Shown here: one piece after another, positions 54,115-61,718 of the stretch
How positions within the stretch are numbered: the stretch's first letter is position 1
Layout: each line of letters begins with the position of its first letter
Origin: Saprospiraceae bacterium
Lineage (GTDB): Bacteria; Bacteroidota; Bacteroidia; Chitinophagales; Saprospiraceae
DNA: 64,000 bases
Reading direction: 5' to 3'
Assembly: GCA_020627785.1 (NCBI GenBank)
Contig: JAHDGF010000001.1
Location: 13,056 to 77,055 of the forward strand
Translations under genes and position numbers: made by a program
Notes under the pieces: model-generated
Databases searched by the model: none
The model's input: the letters and a program-made list of their open reading frames with translations, nothing else
What the model was told of the DNA's origin: nothing

Positions 54115-54241
54115 TTCTTAAAGATCCCAATGCTGGGATAAATTGGGTTATTCTTTCCATATTCTTTTGTATCTTAAGACAAAGGAGTTTTGATACACCT
54201 TTTCTTGTGGATTTAGCATCTATAAAATAGAAAACTAATAC

Positions 54242-55321
54242 ATGAAAGCTTTTCACTTCATATGTCTACTATTTATAAGCATCTTGGCCTTCGCGTGCAA
54301 GAGTAGCATAGGCGGAGCACAATTGGGTCCTAAACCCTCAGCACTTGGTAAGATGAATGAGATTGTTGTGATTGCCGATGAGGAACTTTGGGAAGGAGCC
54401 ATCGGCGATACTTTTAAATTTTACTTTGGCTCTGCTTATCCAATCATGCCTACGCCAGAACCAATCTTCGATCTGAGACATTTCACGCCTAGACAATTGA
54501 AAGAGCAAGGTCTGCGTAAAGAATTGAGAACGTATGTTTTTCTAGCAGATTTAAATGATACTGATTCGCCGACGACAAGCATGGTGGCCACAGATCTTGG
54601 TCAGAATAGGTATGAGAAATCTTTGAATGATCAGACCTTCAATACATCTGTTGGAAAAGATAAATGGGCCAAAGGTCAAATGTTGTTTTATTTGTTTGCC
54701 AATGGAGAAAAGAAACTGGCCGAGGTAATTGGTGGTAGCTTTTCTGCAATAGCAACCAAGGTTAATAAACACGACGAAAAGAAATTAAGTCAGTCTGCCT
54801 ACATTGATGCGCCACACATGGGTCATTCCAAGTTGATGGTTGACAAGTATGGGGTCGATATTAAAATCCCGATGAGTTTTCAGAAAGCCATCGGAGATGA
54901 GGATCTCACTTGGTTCAGAAAAGATGATGGGGAATATATTTTAAATCTTGTTTTTGACAAGAAGAAATATAGCAATGAAAAACAACTAAGTGCAGATGCC
55001 ATCAAGAAATGGGTTAATGGATTTGGTGAAGCCTTTGTTACTTCTGATCAAGAAGGTTCTGTGCTAGTAGTGAACGATGAGGATCTTCCGGTCTTTGATT
55101 ATACGAAAGAAATAAAAGGAGCCTTTACAACAGAAATAAGAGGTACCTGGGAAATGACCAAAGACTTTTATGCAGGACCATTCTTTGGTTACAGTATTTT
55201 AAATGAAAAAGATAACGAAGTGATTTATGCCATGGCTTTTATCGCGGCACCTGGTAAGGCTAAGAGAGATCGAATGCAACAACTGGAGTATATGATCCAT
55301 TCCTTGGAGTGGACCGATTAG
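54242..55321 (+). CDS. DUF4837-family lipoprotein
   Basis: The 359-residue protein has a signal peptide ending FAC (Cys19), a relaxed lipobox. The family resemblance is my recognition of DUF4837, found in Bacteroidota. Conserved-looking parts are MNEIVVIADEELWEG at about 38-52, DLRHFTPRQLKEQ, and GTWEMTKDFYAGPFFGYSI near the C-terminus. Its function is not known. The gene ends before a strong bidirectional terminator shared with the convergent LamG gene. Confidence 0.82.
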   Translation: MKAFHFICLLFISILAFACKSSIGGAQLGPKPSALGKMNEIVVIADEELWEGAIGDTFKFYFGSAYPIMPTPEPIFDLRHFTPRQLKEQGLRKELRTYVFLADLNDTDSPTTSMVATDLGQNRYEKSLNDQTFNTSVGKDKWAKGQMLFYLFANGEKKLAEVIGGSFSAIATKVNKHDEKKLSQSAYIDAPHMGHSKLMVDKYGVDIKIPMSFQKAIGDEDLTWFRKDDGEYILNLVFDKKKYSNEKQLSADAIKKWVNGFGEAFVTSDQEGSVLVVNDEDLPVFDYTKEIKGAFTTEIRGTWEMTKDFYAGPFFGYSILNEKDNEVIYAMAFIAAPGKAKRDRMQQLEYMIHSLEWTD

Positions 55322-55383
55322 ACTTTGTTGTTTTGCGGTAGATGAAATAAATATTTGCGAAAGCGACCAGAAATATATAAACA

Positions 55384-55420
55384 AAAAAAGAGAAGCTCTC
55401 CTCAAGAACTTCTCTTTTTT
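55384..55420. terminator. Bidirectional terminator
   Basis: A 12-base perfect stem (AAAAAAGAGAAG with CTTCTCTTTTTT) encloses a 13-base loop, CTCTCCTCAAGAA. T-runs occur on both strands, as suits the convergent DUF4837 and LamG genes. A near-identical copy lies at 56631-56663. Confidence 0.85.
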
Positions 55421-55439
55421 ATTGAACCTAGAATAGATT

Positions 55440-56498
55440 TTATTGCGCCAAAATGGCAATTTCATCTTCGGATAATGGTCTATCATAAATTCTAACTTCA
55501 TCAATAGAACCTGTAAAAAATCCACATTCACCAGCAGCACAAAATCCTCTACCGAAATTGAATGGAAGTGGAGATTCTAAAAGTCCACCACAATTTACGA
55601 GGCCATCTTCAAAATCTTCAGAATCTGCTCTTTGGCCATCAATATAAATTTCAAAACTTGAGGATTCGAATTCTCCTCTCCATAGACAAGTAATGTGATG
55701 CCACTGATTTATAGCTATTGTATTAGGTGAAGAAATCCTTCCAACAAAATCATTTCCATCAGAAGCATAAGTTATTCTAATTCCTGCGTCTTCGGTTATA
55801 GAGGCTATAAAGCCAACTCTTTCTAGGCAATTTCCTCCTGGGCTACTACCACTGTAATTAGTTATAAATCTACTCCACTCACTGCCCATTTCTTTCACAT
55901 TTATCCAAGTTGAAAACGTAGCTCCTTCTTTTAATTGATCATCAATCATCGTAGAAGTTTCGATGTAATCATCTCCATCAAAGTCCATGGCAGAATCAGC
56001 TTCACCATTATAATTTTCAATGTTTGTAGCTCCAGTTATACTTCCATCAAAGTTATTTCCACTTTGGTCTAAAGCGTTTCCATCCAATGGGAAATAGGCC
56101 ACCATACCTGCACCTGGACATACAACAATTTCTTTTTCAATGGTAGCACTAGTTGCATCACTATCGCGGGAAATGACAAGTGAAATTTTGTGATTACCAA
56201 AAGTATTAAAGGTTACTTGAGGATTGCTTTCATCGGAGGTGCTAGGTGTACCTCCTTCAAAGGTCCAAGAATAGCTGCTAGGATTTCCTTGCACTGAACT
56301 TTCGAAAGTTATGGTTTCTCCTTCATTAATTTTAGAAGCACTAGGTTGGAAATCTACAACGAGCATTTCTTCCATTTCCATTTCCATTTCCATTTCTTCC
56401 ATCTCAGTAGGATCAGTTACTATGGGATCTTCTTCACAAGAAAAAAATGTAAAAACAGTCAGAAGGGATAAGAGGTAAAAGAGGTTTTGATTTTTCAA
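55440..56498 (-). CDS. Surface lipoprotein with PKD and LamG-like domains
   Basis: The 352-residue protein has a signal peptide ending FFSC (Cys21), directly followed by EED. Acidic residues behind the lipid Cys are the Bacteroidota lipoprotein export signal for surface display. A Met/Glu-rich linker (about 31-45, encoded by a hexanucleotide repeat) leads to a PKD domain (about 50-130; YSWTFEGGTPSTSDESNP). A LamG/concanavalin-like domain follows (about 135-352; MVAYFPLDGNALDQSGNNFDG, and GSIDEVRIYDRPLSEDEIAIL at the end). It is likely a sugar- or matrix-binding surface protein. The gene is bounded by two copies of the same terminator. Confidence 0.86.
   Translation of the reverse strand: MKNQNLFYLLSLLTVFTFFSCEEDPIVTDPTEMEEMEMEMEMEEMLVVDFQPSASKINEGETITFESSVQGNPSSYSWTFEGGTPSTSDESNPQVTFNTFGNHKISLVISRDSDATSATIEKEIVVCPGAGMVAYFPLDGNALDQSGNNFDGSITGATNIENYNGEADSAMDFDGDDYIETSTMIDDQLKEGATFSTWINVKEMGSEWSRFITNYSGSSPGGNCLERVGFIASITEDAGIRITYASDGNDFVGRISSPNTIAINQWHHITCLWRGEFESSSFEIYIDGQRADSEDFEDGLVNCGGLLESPLPFNFGRGFCAAGECGFFTGSIDEVRIYDRPLSEDEIAILAQ
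56370..56393. repeat. Hexanucleotide repeat (TTCCAT x4) inside the LamG lipoprotein gene
   Basis: Four perfect TTCCAT copies in tandem, with imperfect copies on both sides. On the coding strand they give alternating Glu-Met. Six-base steps keep the frame, so slippage would only change the linker length. Confidence 0.8.
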
Positions 56499-56630
56499 TA
56501 CAGTAATTTTAGTTATTTAATGATTTAGAGTTTAAGATGATATTCATGACAAGGTGACAAGGATTATTGTAATATCTAAAGAATTTAAAATTTTTAACCT
56601 TTAAGTGAAAATCAAATACATGTAAATAAA

Positions 56631-56663
56631 AAAAGAGAAGCTCTCATCAAGAACTTCTCTTTT
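56631..56663. terminator. Terminator after the cyclophilin gene
   Basis: A 10-base stem (AAAAGAGAAG with CTTCTCTTTT) encloses the loop CTCTCATCAAGAA, one base different from the loop of the terminator at 55384-55420. The flanks are also similar. It ends transcription of the cyclophilin gene on the minus strand. Confidence 0.8.
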
Positions 56664-56687
56664 AATTTTTATTGATCTTAGAATTAT

Positions 56688-57347
56688 TTACTTCAATAAT
56701 TCTATACTAAAGACCACATCTTCATTTGGTCGATCTCCTACCATTTTACCGGTACGCATGGCTGCAATCATATCGATTACTTCCAAGCCTTCAATGACCT
56801 CACCAAAAATGGTGTACTGCATGTCGAGTGAAGGATATCCACCTTTCACCTTGTATGTTGCTCTATTAATTTCTGGGAATTTATAATTGTCATTTTCCAT
56901 GGCATCCAATTGCGCATCAGAATGTCTGAAACCTTGTACCACATAAAATTGGCAGGCACTTGATGCCTTTTGAGGATTCACAGAGTCGGGAGTTCTTGCT
57001 GCTGCTAAAGCTCCTTTTTTATGGAAATGATTTCTTCTGATTTCTTGCGGGATGGTTCCACACTGATCAGCGCTCAGACCAACGTTGGGTGCTGCTCCGA
57101 TAGAAGCAGGATTTCCTCCTTGTGCCATAAAGTTAGGCATGACTCTATGAAATAGGGAGCCGTTATAAACGCCATCTTTAATGTTCTTGATAAAATTGTC
57201 ACGATGTAGTGGGGTATCATCGTAGAGTACGGCGATCATGTCACCAAAGGCAGTACTAATCTTAATTTTAGTGCCATTATTGGCTTGACCAGATAAATTT
57301 CCTAGGTACAAACTGCATAGAGCAATAAAAAATAGATTTTTAATCAT
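56688..57347 (-). CDS. Secreted peptidyl-prolyl cis-trans isomerase (cyclophilin type)
   Basis: The 219-residue protein has a signal peptide (about 1-20, ending SGQ) and a cyclophilin domain: FHRVMPNFMAQGGNP with the active-site Arg and Phe, then ACQFYVVQG, and YTIFGEVIEGLEVIDMIAA. It is probably a periplasmic foldase. The PpiA/PpiB insert RRNHFHKKGALAAART is normal. It is read towards the LamG gene and ends at a terminator. Confidence 0.92.
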   Translation of the reverse strand: MIKNLFFIALCSLYLGNLSGQANNGTKIKISTAFGDMIAVLYDDTPLHRDNFIKNIKDGVYNGSLFHRVMPNFMAQGGNPASIGAAPNVGLSADQCGTIPQEIRRNHFHKKGALAAARTPDSVNPQKASSACQFYVVQGFRHSDAQLDAMENDNYKFPEINRATYKVKGGYPSLDMQYTIFGEVIEGLEVIDMIAAMRTGKMVGDRPNEDVVFSIELLK

Positions 57348-57543
57348 CTTAAATTCGGTTGATTTATGGTTATAAAAAATGTAATTATTAGTAAGACGAA
57401 CGAAGATAAGATAGGTTTCGCTTGCTTGGGAATTTTGACAGATTTTAAGAGAAGTTTTACTTTTTAACGGTGTCAGCTATTTGTCAATTTTAGTACGGTT
57501 TACTAATGTTCAGTTTTAATAGCTCAATAAAAGTTAGTGATAT

Positions 57544-57558
57544 CTAACAAAAGTTATA
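57544..57558. promoter_or_regulatory. Motif CTAACAAAAGTTATA, copy 1
   Basis: The 15-base sequence lies 60 bases before the start of the secreted orphan gene at 57618. The identical 15 bases lie at 60787-60801 before the NarL-type regulator gene. Here it is preceded by GTTAG (57532-57536 region), which forms an inverted repeat GTTAG-N6-CTAAC with it. A shared regulator is possible. Confidence 0.4.
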
Positions 57559-57617
57559 CTTGATATCAGATTATCTCATGGCATTTTTGGGTCATTATTT
57601 ATTTAAAAACTAAAGCC

Positions 57618-58229
57618 ATGACAATTTCTATCATTTATTTCATTTTATCATTTCTAGCTACTGAAAATTTACAACCAATTTATTCATTTCCATCTGTTGA
57701 ATCCATAGAGAATTATGAAGAAGTTCCAATGGGACTAGATGTGAGAAGCTCCATTACAATTTCGGATTTTAAGGCTTTGTTGAATGGAGTTTTAAAGTCA
57801 AGTAAGAACAAACCATTATTTAAAAAAGGATCTCTTTTGGTATGGCATCGTGGTGGTGCAACAAAACTTATCAGTGCATCAGGTAATAAAATACGATTTC
57901 AAAGTGACTTTTATATCCGACATAAGAAGGTATTTTCAGTTACGACTCAGAAAAAGGCCATTATCAATGTAACAGCTAAATATAATAATAAGACGAATAA
58001 AATTGACTTAAGTTTTACCATTGAAAACATCAAAAATTTTCCTGGGGCTTTTGAAAATTGGTTTAAAACTAATAAGACAAAATACACTACAGTTTCTTTA
58101 CCTGCCTATGTCAAAAAAATTAAGGGTGGTAATATGTCTGTGGGATTTAAAAAAGTTAGCACAAATCAACTACAGGTCAATTTGGTCACCCCAGTGAATG
58201 CAGCAGCTCTTTCTTCTCTAAAAAAATAG
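57618..58229 (+). CDS. Secreted protein of unknown function
   Basis: The 203-residue protein has a hydrophobic N-terminus (about 4-15), a weak signal peptide. The rest is basic and beta-rich, with a SLLVWHRGGATKLISASGNKIRFQSDF stretch and a Lys-rich C-terminal half. No catalytic motif, repeat or T9SS domain is present. I do not recognise the family. It is isolated, with its own likely promoter region containing the CTAACAAAAGTTATA motif, and followed by the 58234 inverted repeat. Confidence 0.65.
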   Translation: MTISIIYFILSFLATENLQPIYSFPSVESIENYEEVPMGLDVRSSITISDFKALLNGVLKSSKNKPLFKKGSLLVWHRGGATKLISASGNKIRFQSDFYIRHKKVFSVTTQKKAIINVTAKYNNKTNKIDLSFTIENIKNFPGAFENWFKTNKTKYTTVSLPAYVKKIKGGNMSVGFKKVSTNQLQVNLVTPVNAAALSSLKK

Positions 58230-58233
58230 AGGT

Positions 58234-58316
58234 TAATTACGCTTGCGCAAATGGAATAATTCTAAAAATAGTAATGTGGATTATTATTTGAATACGGATT
58301 TGCGCAAGCGTAATTA
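58234..58316. repeat. Perfect 19-bp inverted repeat with 45-bp spacer
   Basis: Arm 1 is TAATTACGCTTGCGCAAAT at 58234-58252. Arm 2 is its exact reverse complement at 58298-58316. Each arm contains the palindrome CTTGCGCAAG. The loop is AT-rich. It starts 4 bases after the stop of the upstream gene. It could be a terminator-like hairpin, a miniature element or a protein-binding site. Confidence 0.85.
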
Positions 58317-58702
58317 TGGATTTATATAATATTGAAGAGTAGGTTTAAGACTTAATTCCAACTCAACGAGTATATGCGAATCAGGCGGAGCTTGATATGT
58401 TTGAGTTGTAATATTGATTTTTTAAAATATTTAGACTTGTCTCGTTTAAACTAAAAATAAATCCCTATCTTAAGGTGAGCAACTTTATAATCATTTGGAA
58501 CAACTTTATCTTGCATGGGCCTTGTCTTTAAATCCCGTACACTTCTCTACCTAATTTTCTCAAAGTAGTTTTTGCTATTAAGACGAATCAGAGATGTAAT
58601 TATTTTTCCTTAATAATTTAAAGTCGTGTTTTTAAGAGTTGAATTGAACCAATTATTGAATTACTTGGTGGTTGGGTATTTTTTACTTAAAATTTATATA
58701 TA
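58317..58702. other. Intergenic region, no gene seen
   Basis: About 386 AT-rich bases lie between the inverted repeat and the next gene. I saw no open frame of note, tRNA or clear promoter. It may contain the regulatory region of the gene at 58703. Confidence 0.5.
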
Positions 58703-59086
58703 ATGTCGAATATTTTAAGAAGCGCTTGTATGGTGCATTTTTTTGGAGAGAGTGATAATGAATTATCCCTTCAAGTAGAAATACATGAGCCATTTGGTTT
58801 AGGTTACTTCAATTGGTATGGCGAAGGTGAAAATAGATTTATACTTGTTATAATAGATGAAAATGGAACTATTGATCCTGCAGAAGAAAATCCTAAAAAA
58901 GGAACTATAACTTATATTAAGAAATTTGACATTCCAAAAAATGAAGATAAACGGTCTCACATAGTCCGGGTATTTCATAGTGATGAATTAAGTTTTAATA
59001 GTGCTACTCAATCTGTGCCAAAAATCTTAGATGCAGATCATCATCGACCATTTCATAATGTGATAGATCCTCGATTTATACCTTAA
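58703..59086 (+). CDS. Hypothetical protein upstream of the histidine kinase gene
   Basis: The 127-residue protein has no signal peptide. It has mixed composition, with a GLGYFNWYGEGENRFILVIIDENGTID segment that reads like a beta-sheet edge and a C-terminal HHRPFHNVIDPRFIP. I do not recognise the family. It starts after a long non-coding stretch and is 27 bases before the kinase gene, so it may belong to that operon. Confidence 0.6.
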   Translation: MSNILRSACMVHFFGESDNELSLQVEIHEPFGLGYFNWYGEGENRFILVIIDENGTIDPAEENPKKGTITYIKKFDIPKNEDKRSHIVRVFHSDELSFNSATQSVPKILDADHHRPFHNVIDPRFIP

Positions 59087-59113
59087 CCCTTTAATCATTG
59101 ATGTCACTAGTAG

Positions 59114-60766
59114 ATGATATTTTTACTTTTATTTTTTCAGTTAGACCTAACTTCATCTTTTGTATTTGATAGTCTAATGAATTTGGGGAATTATGCTGAG
59201 GCGGAAAAGTATCTTACCACTCTTTCAGAAACTGATATGGATAAGGAAGATCTTCTTCTTCATCATTTAAATTTTGGAGAGGTAAACAGAATCCTCGGTG
59301 AAAAAGATTCTGCAGCTTACCATTTACATCTTGGATATTCTAAATTGTCATCGAACCCTTCAAAAACTAAGCTTAGATATCTATTGGAGTTATCAAAGCT
59401 TAATCGTGATAACTTTAACTTTAAAGAGGCCAAAGGATATGGTTATAAGGCAATTAAACTTTTGTCTTCACTTAATGATTCTACTTTATCTTATAAAACC
59501 TTGGTCACCTTTGGTAATGTATTTTATTATGAAGGATTGCTTGATTCCACTTTAGTTTACTATTCAAAGGCTGAAAAATATATTGATGAAAAGGAAATTG
59601 AACAGCAAGCGATATTAATAAATAATCAAGGAAATCTTTTGATTGAAAATGGTCAATTAGAATCTTCTATACAAAAATTCTCTCAAGCAGAAACATTATT
59701 TGCGAAAGCAAAAAATAAACTCAGACAATTTCAAGCGAACATCAATAAAGTATATCCTTTACTTGAATTAGGGCAATTGACAGAAGCTGAAAAAATAAAT
59801 GCAAATGCTATTGAAACGGCTGAAGAAAATAATTGGGAAGAACAAAGAATCATGGCGTTAAATCAGCGAACAATGATTATTTCAAAAAAACACAATATCC
59901 CAGAAATAATGTCTCTTGAAGATACTTTAAGTAACCTGATGCATCGTCGCTTTAAGAAAGATGCAGTTGAACTTGAGGAAAAATATCAAAACGAAAGACT
60001 TGAAAAAGAAAATCTTGCCATTTCCTTAAAAAGCGAGCAAAGAAAAAGAAACAATCTCATTTTACTATCCATCTTATCTGTTGGCTTACTACTTGGATTT
60101 ATGTATGTAAGAAATCTTAGAATAAAAAATAAGTTGGATCTAGCCGAAGGTGAGTTGAAAAGACAGATAGCTCTAGAAGCAGAACGTACTCGTATTGCTG
60201 GTGAAATGCATGACGATTTAGGCGGTGGATTGACGACCATCAAATTCCTCAATGATCGCCTGAAGAGAAGATTGAATGAATCCAAAGACATAGAACTCAC
60301 GGAAAAAATTGGTACTCATAGTCAAAAATTAATCACCAATATGAGTGAAATCATCTGGGCTATGAATTCTAAATTTGATAGTCTAGAAAGTACAGTCGCA
60401 TATTTGCGAAGAGTTAGCAAAGAGTACATGGCTGATGTTGGTATCCCTTTAGAGTTTTCAAGTCCGGATCTCTTGGATGATCAACCCTTGTCAAGCCTTT
60501 TGCGAAGGAATTTATTGTTGGTGATGAAAGAAGCTTTGCATAATGTGGCTAAGCATTCAGAAGCCACCGCAGTAACGATTGAAATTAAAAGGGAAGACCA
60601 GTTTATAGAAATGTACATCACTGATAATGGGAAAGGTATTCGAAAAGAAAATAATTTTGGTAATGGACTTCAAAACATGAAAGAACGCATTGAATCCTTA
60701 AATGGTGAATTTTATCTAGTTGATGTGAATCCTGGAGTACAAGTTCAAGTAAAGTTGTTAACCTGA
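59114..60766 (+). CDS. TPR-containing sensor histidine kinase (HisKA_3 type)
   Basis: The 550-residue protein has a hydrophobic N-terminal signal (about 1-16), then six or more TPR-type helix pairs (about 17-290) on the extracytoplasmic side. A membrane helix follows (about 312-332) and a coiled stretch. The DHp domain carries phospho-acceptor His366 in GEMHDDLGGG. The C-terminal ATPase domain (about 445-550) has the N box in VMKEALHNVAKHSEA, G1 in DNGKGI, and G2 in GNGLQNM. This NarX/DesK-like class is followed by a NarL regulator, the expected partner, 131 bases downstream. Confidence 0.9.
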   Translation: MIFLLLFFQLDLTSSFVFDSLMNLGNYAEAEKYLTTLSETDMDKEDLLLHHLNFGEVNRILGEKDSAAYHLHLGYSKLSSNPSKTKLRYLLELSKLNRDNFNFKEAKGYGYKAIKLLSSLNDSTLSYKTLVTFGNVFYYEGLLDSTLVYYSKAEKYIDEKEIEQQAILINNQGNLLIENGQLESSIQKFSQAETLFAKAKNKLRQFQANINKVYPLLELGQLTEAEKINANAIETAEENNWEEQRIMALNQRTMIISKKHNIPEIMSLEDTLSNLMHRRFKKDAVELEEKYQNERLEKENLAISLKSEQRKRNNLILLSILSVGLLLGFMYVRNLRIKNKLDLAEGELKRQIALEAERTRIAGEMHDDLGGGLTTIKFLNDRLKRRLNESKDIELTEKIGTHSQKLITNMSEIIWAMNSKFDSLESTVAYLRRVSKEYMADVGIPLEFSSPDLLDDQPLSSLLRRNLLLVMKEALHNVAKHSEATAVTIEIKREDQFIEMYITDNGKGIRKENNFGNGLQNMKERIESLNGEFYLVDVNPGVQVQVKLLT

Positions 60767-60786
60767 TAAAACAAAAGTAAAGTCCC

Positions 60787-60801
60787 CTAACAAAAGTTAT
60801 A
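60787..60801. promoter_or_regulatory. Motif CTAACAAAAGTTATA, copy 2
   Basis: An identical 15-base copy of the motif at 57544-57558, here 97 bases before the regulator's ATG at 60898, in the kinase-regulator gap. It may be a binding site for the NarL-type regulator itself. Confidence 0.4.
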
Positions 60802-60897
60802 TTCCTTACCAGTCAGAATCAAGTCACTTTTGAATAAAAATTAGTGATCATGATTGTACCAGTGAAATATATTTCTTTAGATAATAGACTATTATTT

Positions 60898-61545
60898 ATG
60901 AATGATAAAAAGATCAACATTGCCATCGTAGAAGATCTGAAGGATGTAGCTATAGAGCTTTCTCATGTTATAAATGATGAAGAGGATTTGGTGTGCAATC
61001 AAGTTTACTTTAATGCAGAGGAGGCCATTGTATTTCTATTGCGAAATCCAGTTGATGTTGTTCTAATTGATATAGGTCTTCCTGGAATGAGTGGTATTGA
61101 AGCCATCGTAGAGTTACGAGCAAAGCTACCCAATACAGAATTTTGTATGTTCACAGTTTTTGAGGATGATGAAAAAATATTTAGTAGTTTGAAAGCTGGA
61201 GCAAAGGGCTATGTTCTAAAAAATGATGATCCTGACACCATCGTTCATTCCTTGAGAGATCTCAGTAAGGGTGGTTCCCCGATGAATCCATTGATAGCTC
61301 GTAAGGTCATCGATTCCTTTTCGAGAATTCATAGCAATAAGACTCCGATCAATGAGGAGCTACCCCTTTCTCCTCGTGAGAAGGAAATTCTTGATTTACT
61401 ATCGCAGGGTTTATTGTATAAAGAGATATCAGAAAGCTTAGGGATTACCACAGGAACAGTGAAGCAGCACATCCATAAAATTTATCACAAGCTTCAGGTT
61501 AATAATAAGACAGAGGCAATTAATCTGTATTTAAGGCGGAATTGA
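60898..61545 (+). CDS. NarL/LuxR-type response regulator
   Basis: The start is Met19 of the longest frame (60898), because MNDKKINIAIVEDLKD is a normal receiver start. The longest frame begins at a GTG at 60844. The 215-residue protein has receiver Asp58 (LIDIGLPGMSG), and Lys in YVLKNDDP, then a LuxR-type helix-turn-helix (PREKEILDLLSQGLLYKEISESLG, TTGTVKQHIHKIYHKL). It is the probable partner of the TPR kinase upstream. The tRNA-Ala gene lies on the other strand right after it. Confidence 0.92.
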   Translation: MNDKKINIAIVEDLKDVAIELSHVINDEEDLVCNQVYFNAEEAIVFLLRNPVDVVLIDIGLPGMSGIEAIVELRAKLPNTEFCMFTVFEDDEKIFSSLKAGAKGYVLKNDDPDTIVHSLRDLSKGGSPMNPLIARKVIDSFSRIHSNKTPINEELPLSPREKEILDLLSQGLLYKEISESLGITTGTVKQHIHKIYHKLQVNNKTEAINLYLRRN

Positions 61546-61556
61546 AAATAAAGAAG

Positions 61557-61630
61557 TGGAGCCTACGGGAGTCGAACCCGTGACCTCTTGACTGCCAGTC
61601 AAGCACTCTAGCCAGCTGAGCTAAGGCCCC
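61557..61630 (-). tRNA. tRNA-Ala (anticodon GGC)
   Basis: The cloverleaf folds fully. The acceptor stem GGGGCCT/AGGCTCC has the G3-U70 pair that marks alanine tRNAs, and the discriminator is A. The anticodon stem CTTGA/TCAAG holds the loop CTGGCAG, anticodon GGC, and the T-arm is CGGG-TTCGACT-CCCG. CCA is not encoded. The length is 74 bases. It sits just after the NarL regulator and convergent to it. Confidence 0.95.
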
Positions 61631-61718
61631 ATTAATTTTCTTTTATAAAGACTTTAAAGAAACAATTTCTAATGAATCTTACTACCTAATTTCATTTTTT
61701 TTATTTTAAAAGTTGTTT

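Noticed and set aside
54124-54139. Hairpin ATCCCA-ATGC-TGGGAT after the MoxR gene as a terminator
   Set aside because: The stem is only 6 bases and no T-run follows; a real terminator is not shown.
61557-61630. tRNA gene as an integration site for a mobile element
   Set aside because: I saw no integrase gene and no partial copy of the tRNA 3' end nearby.
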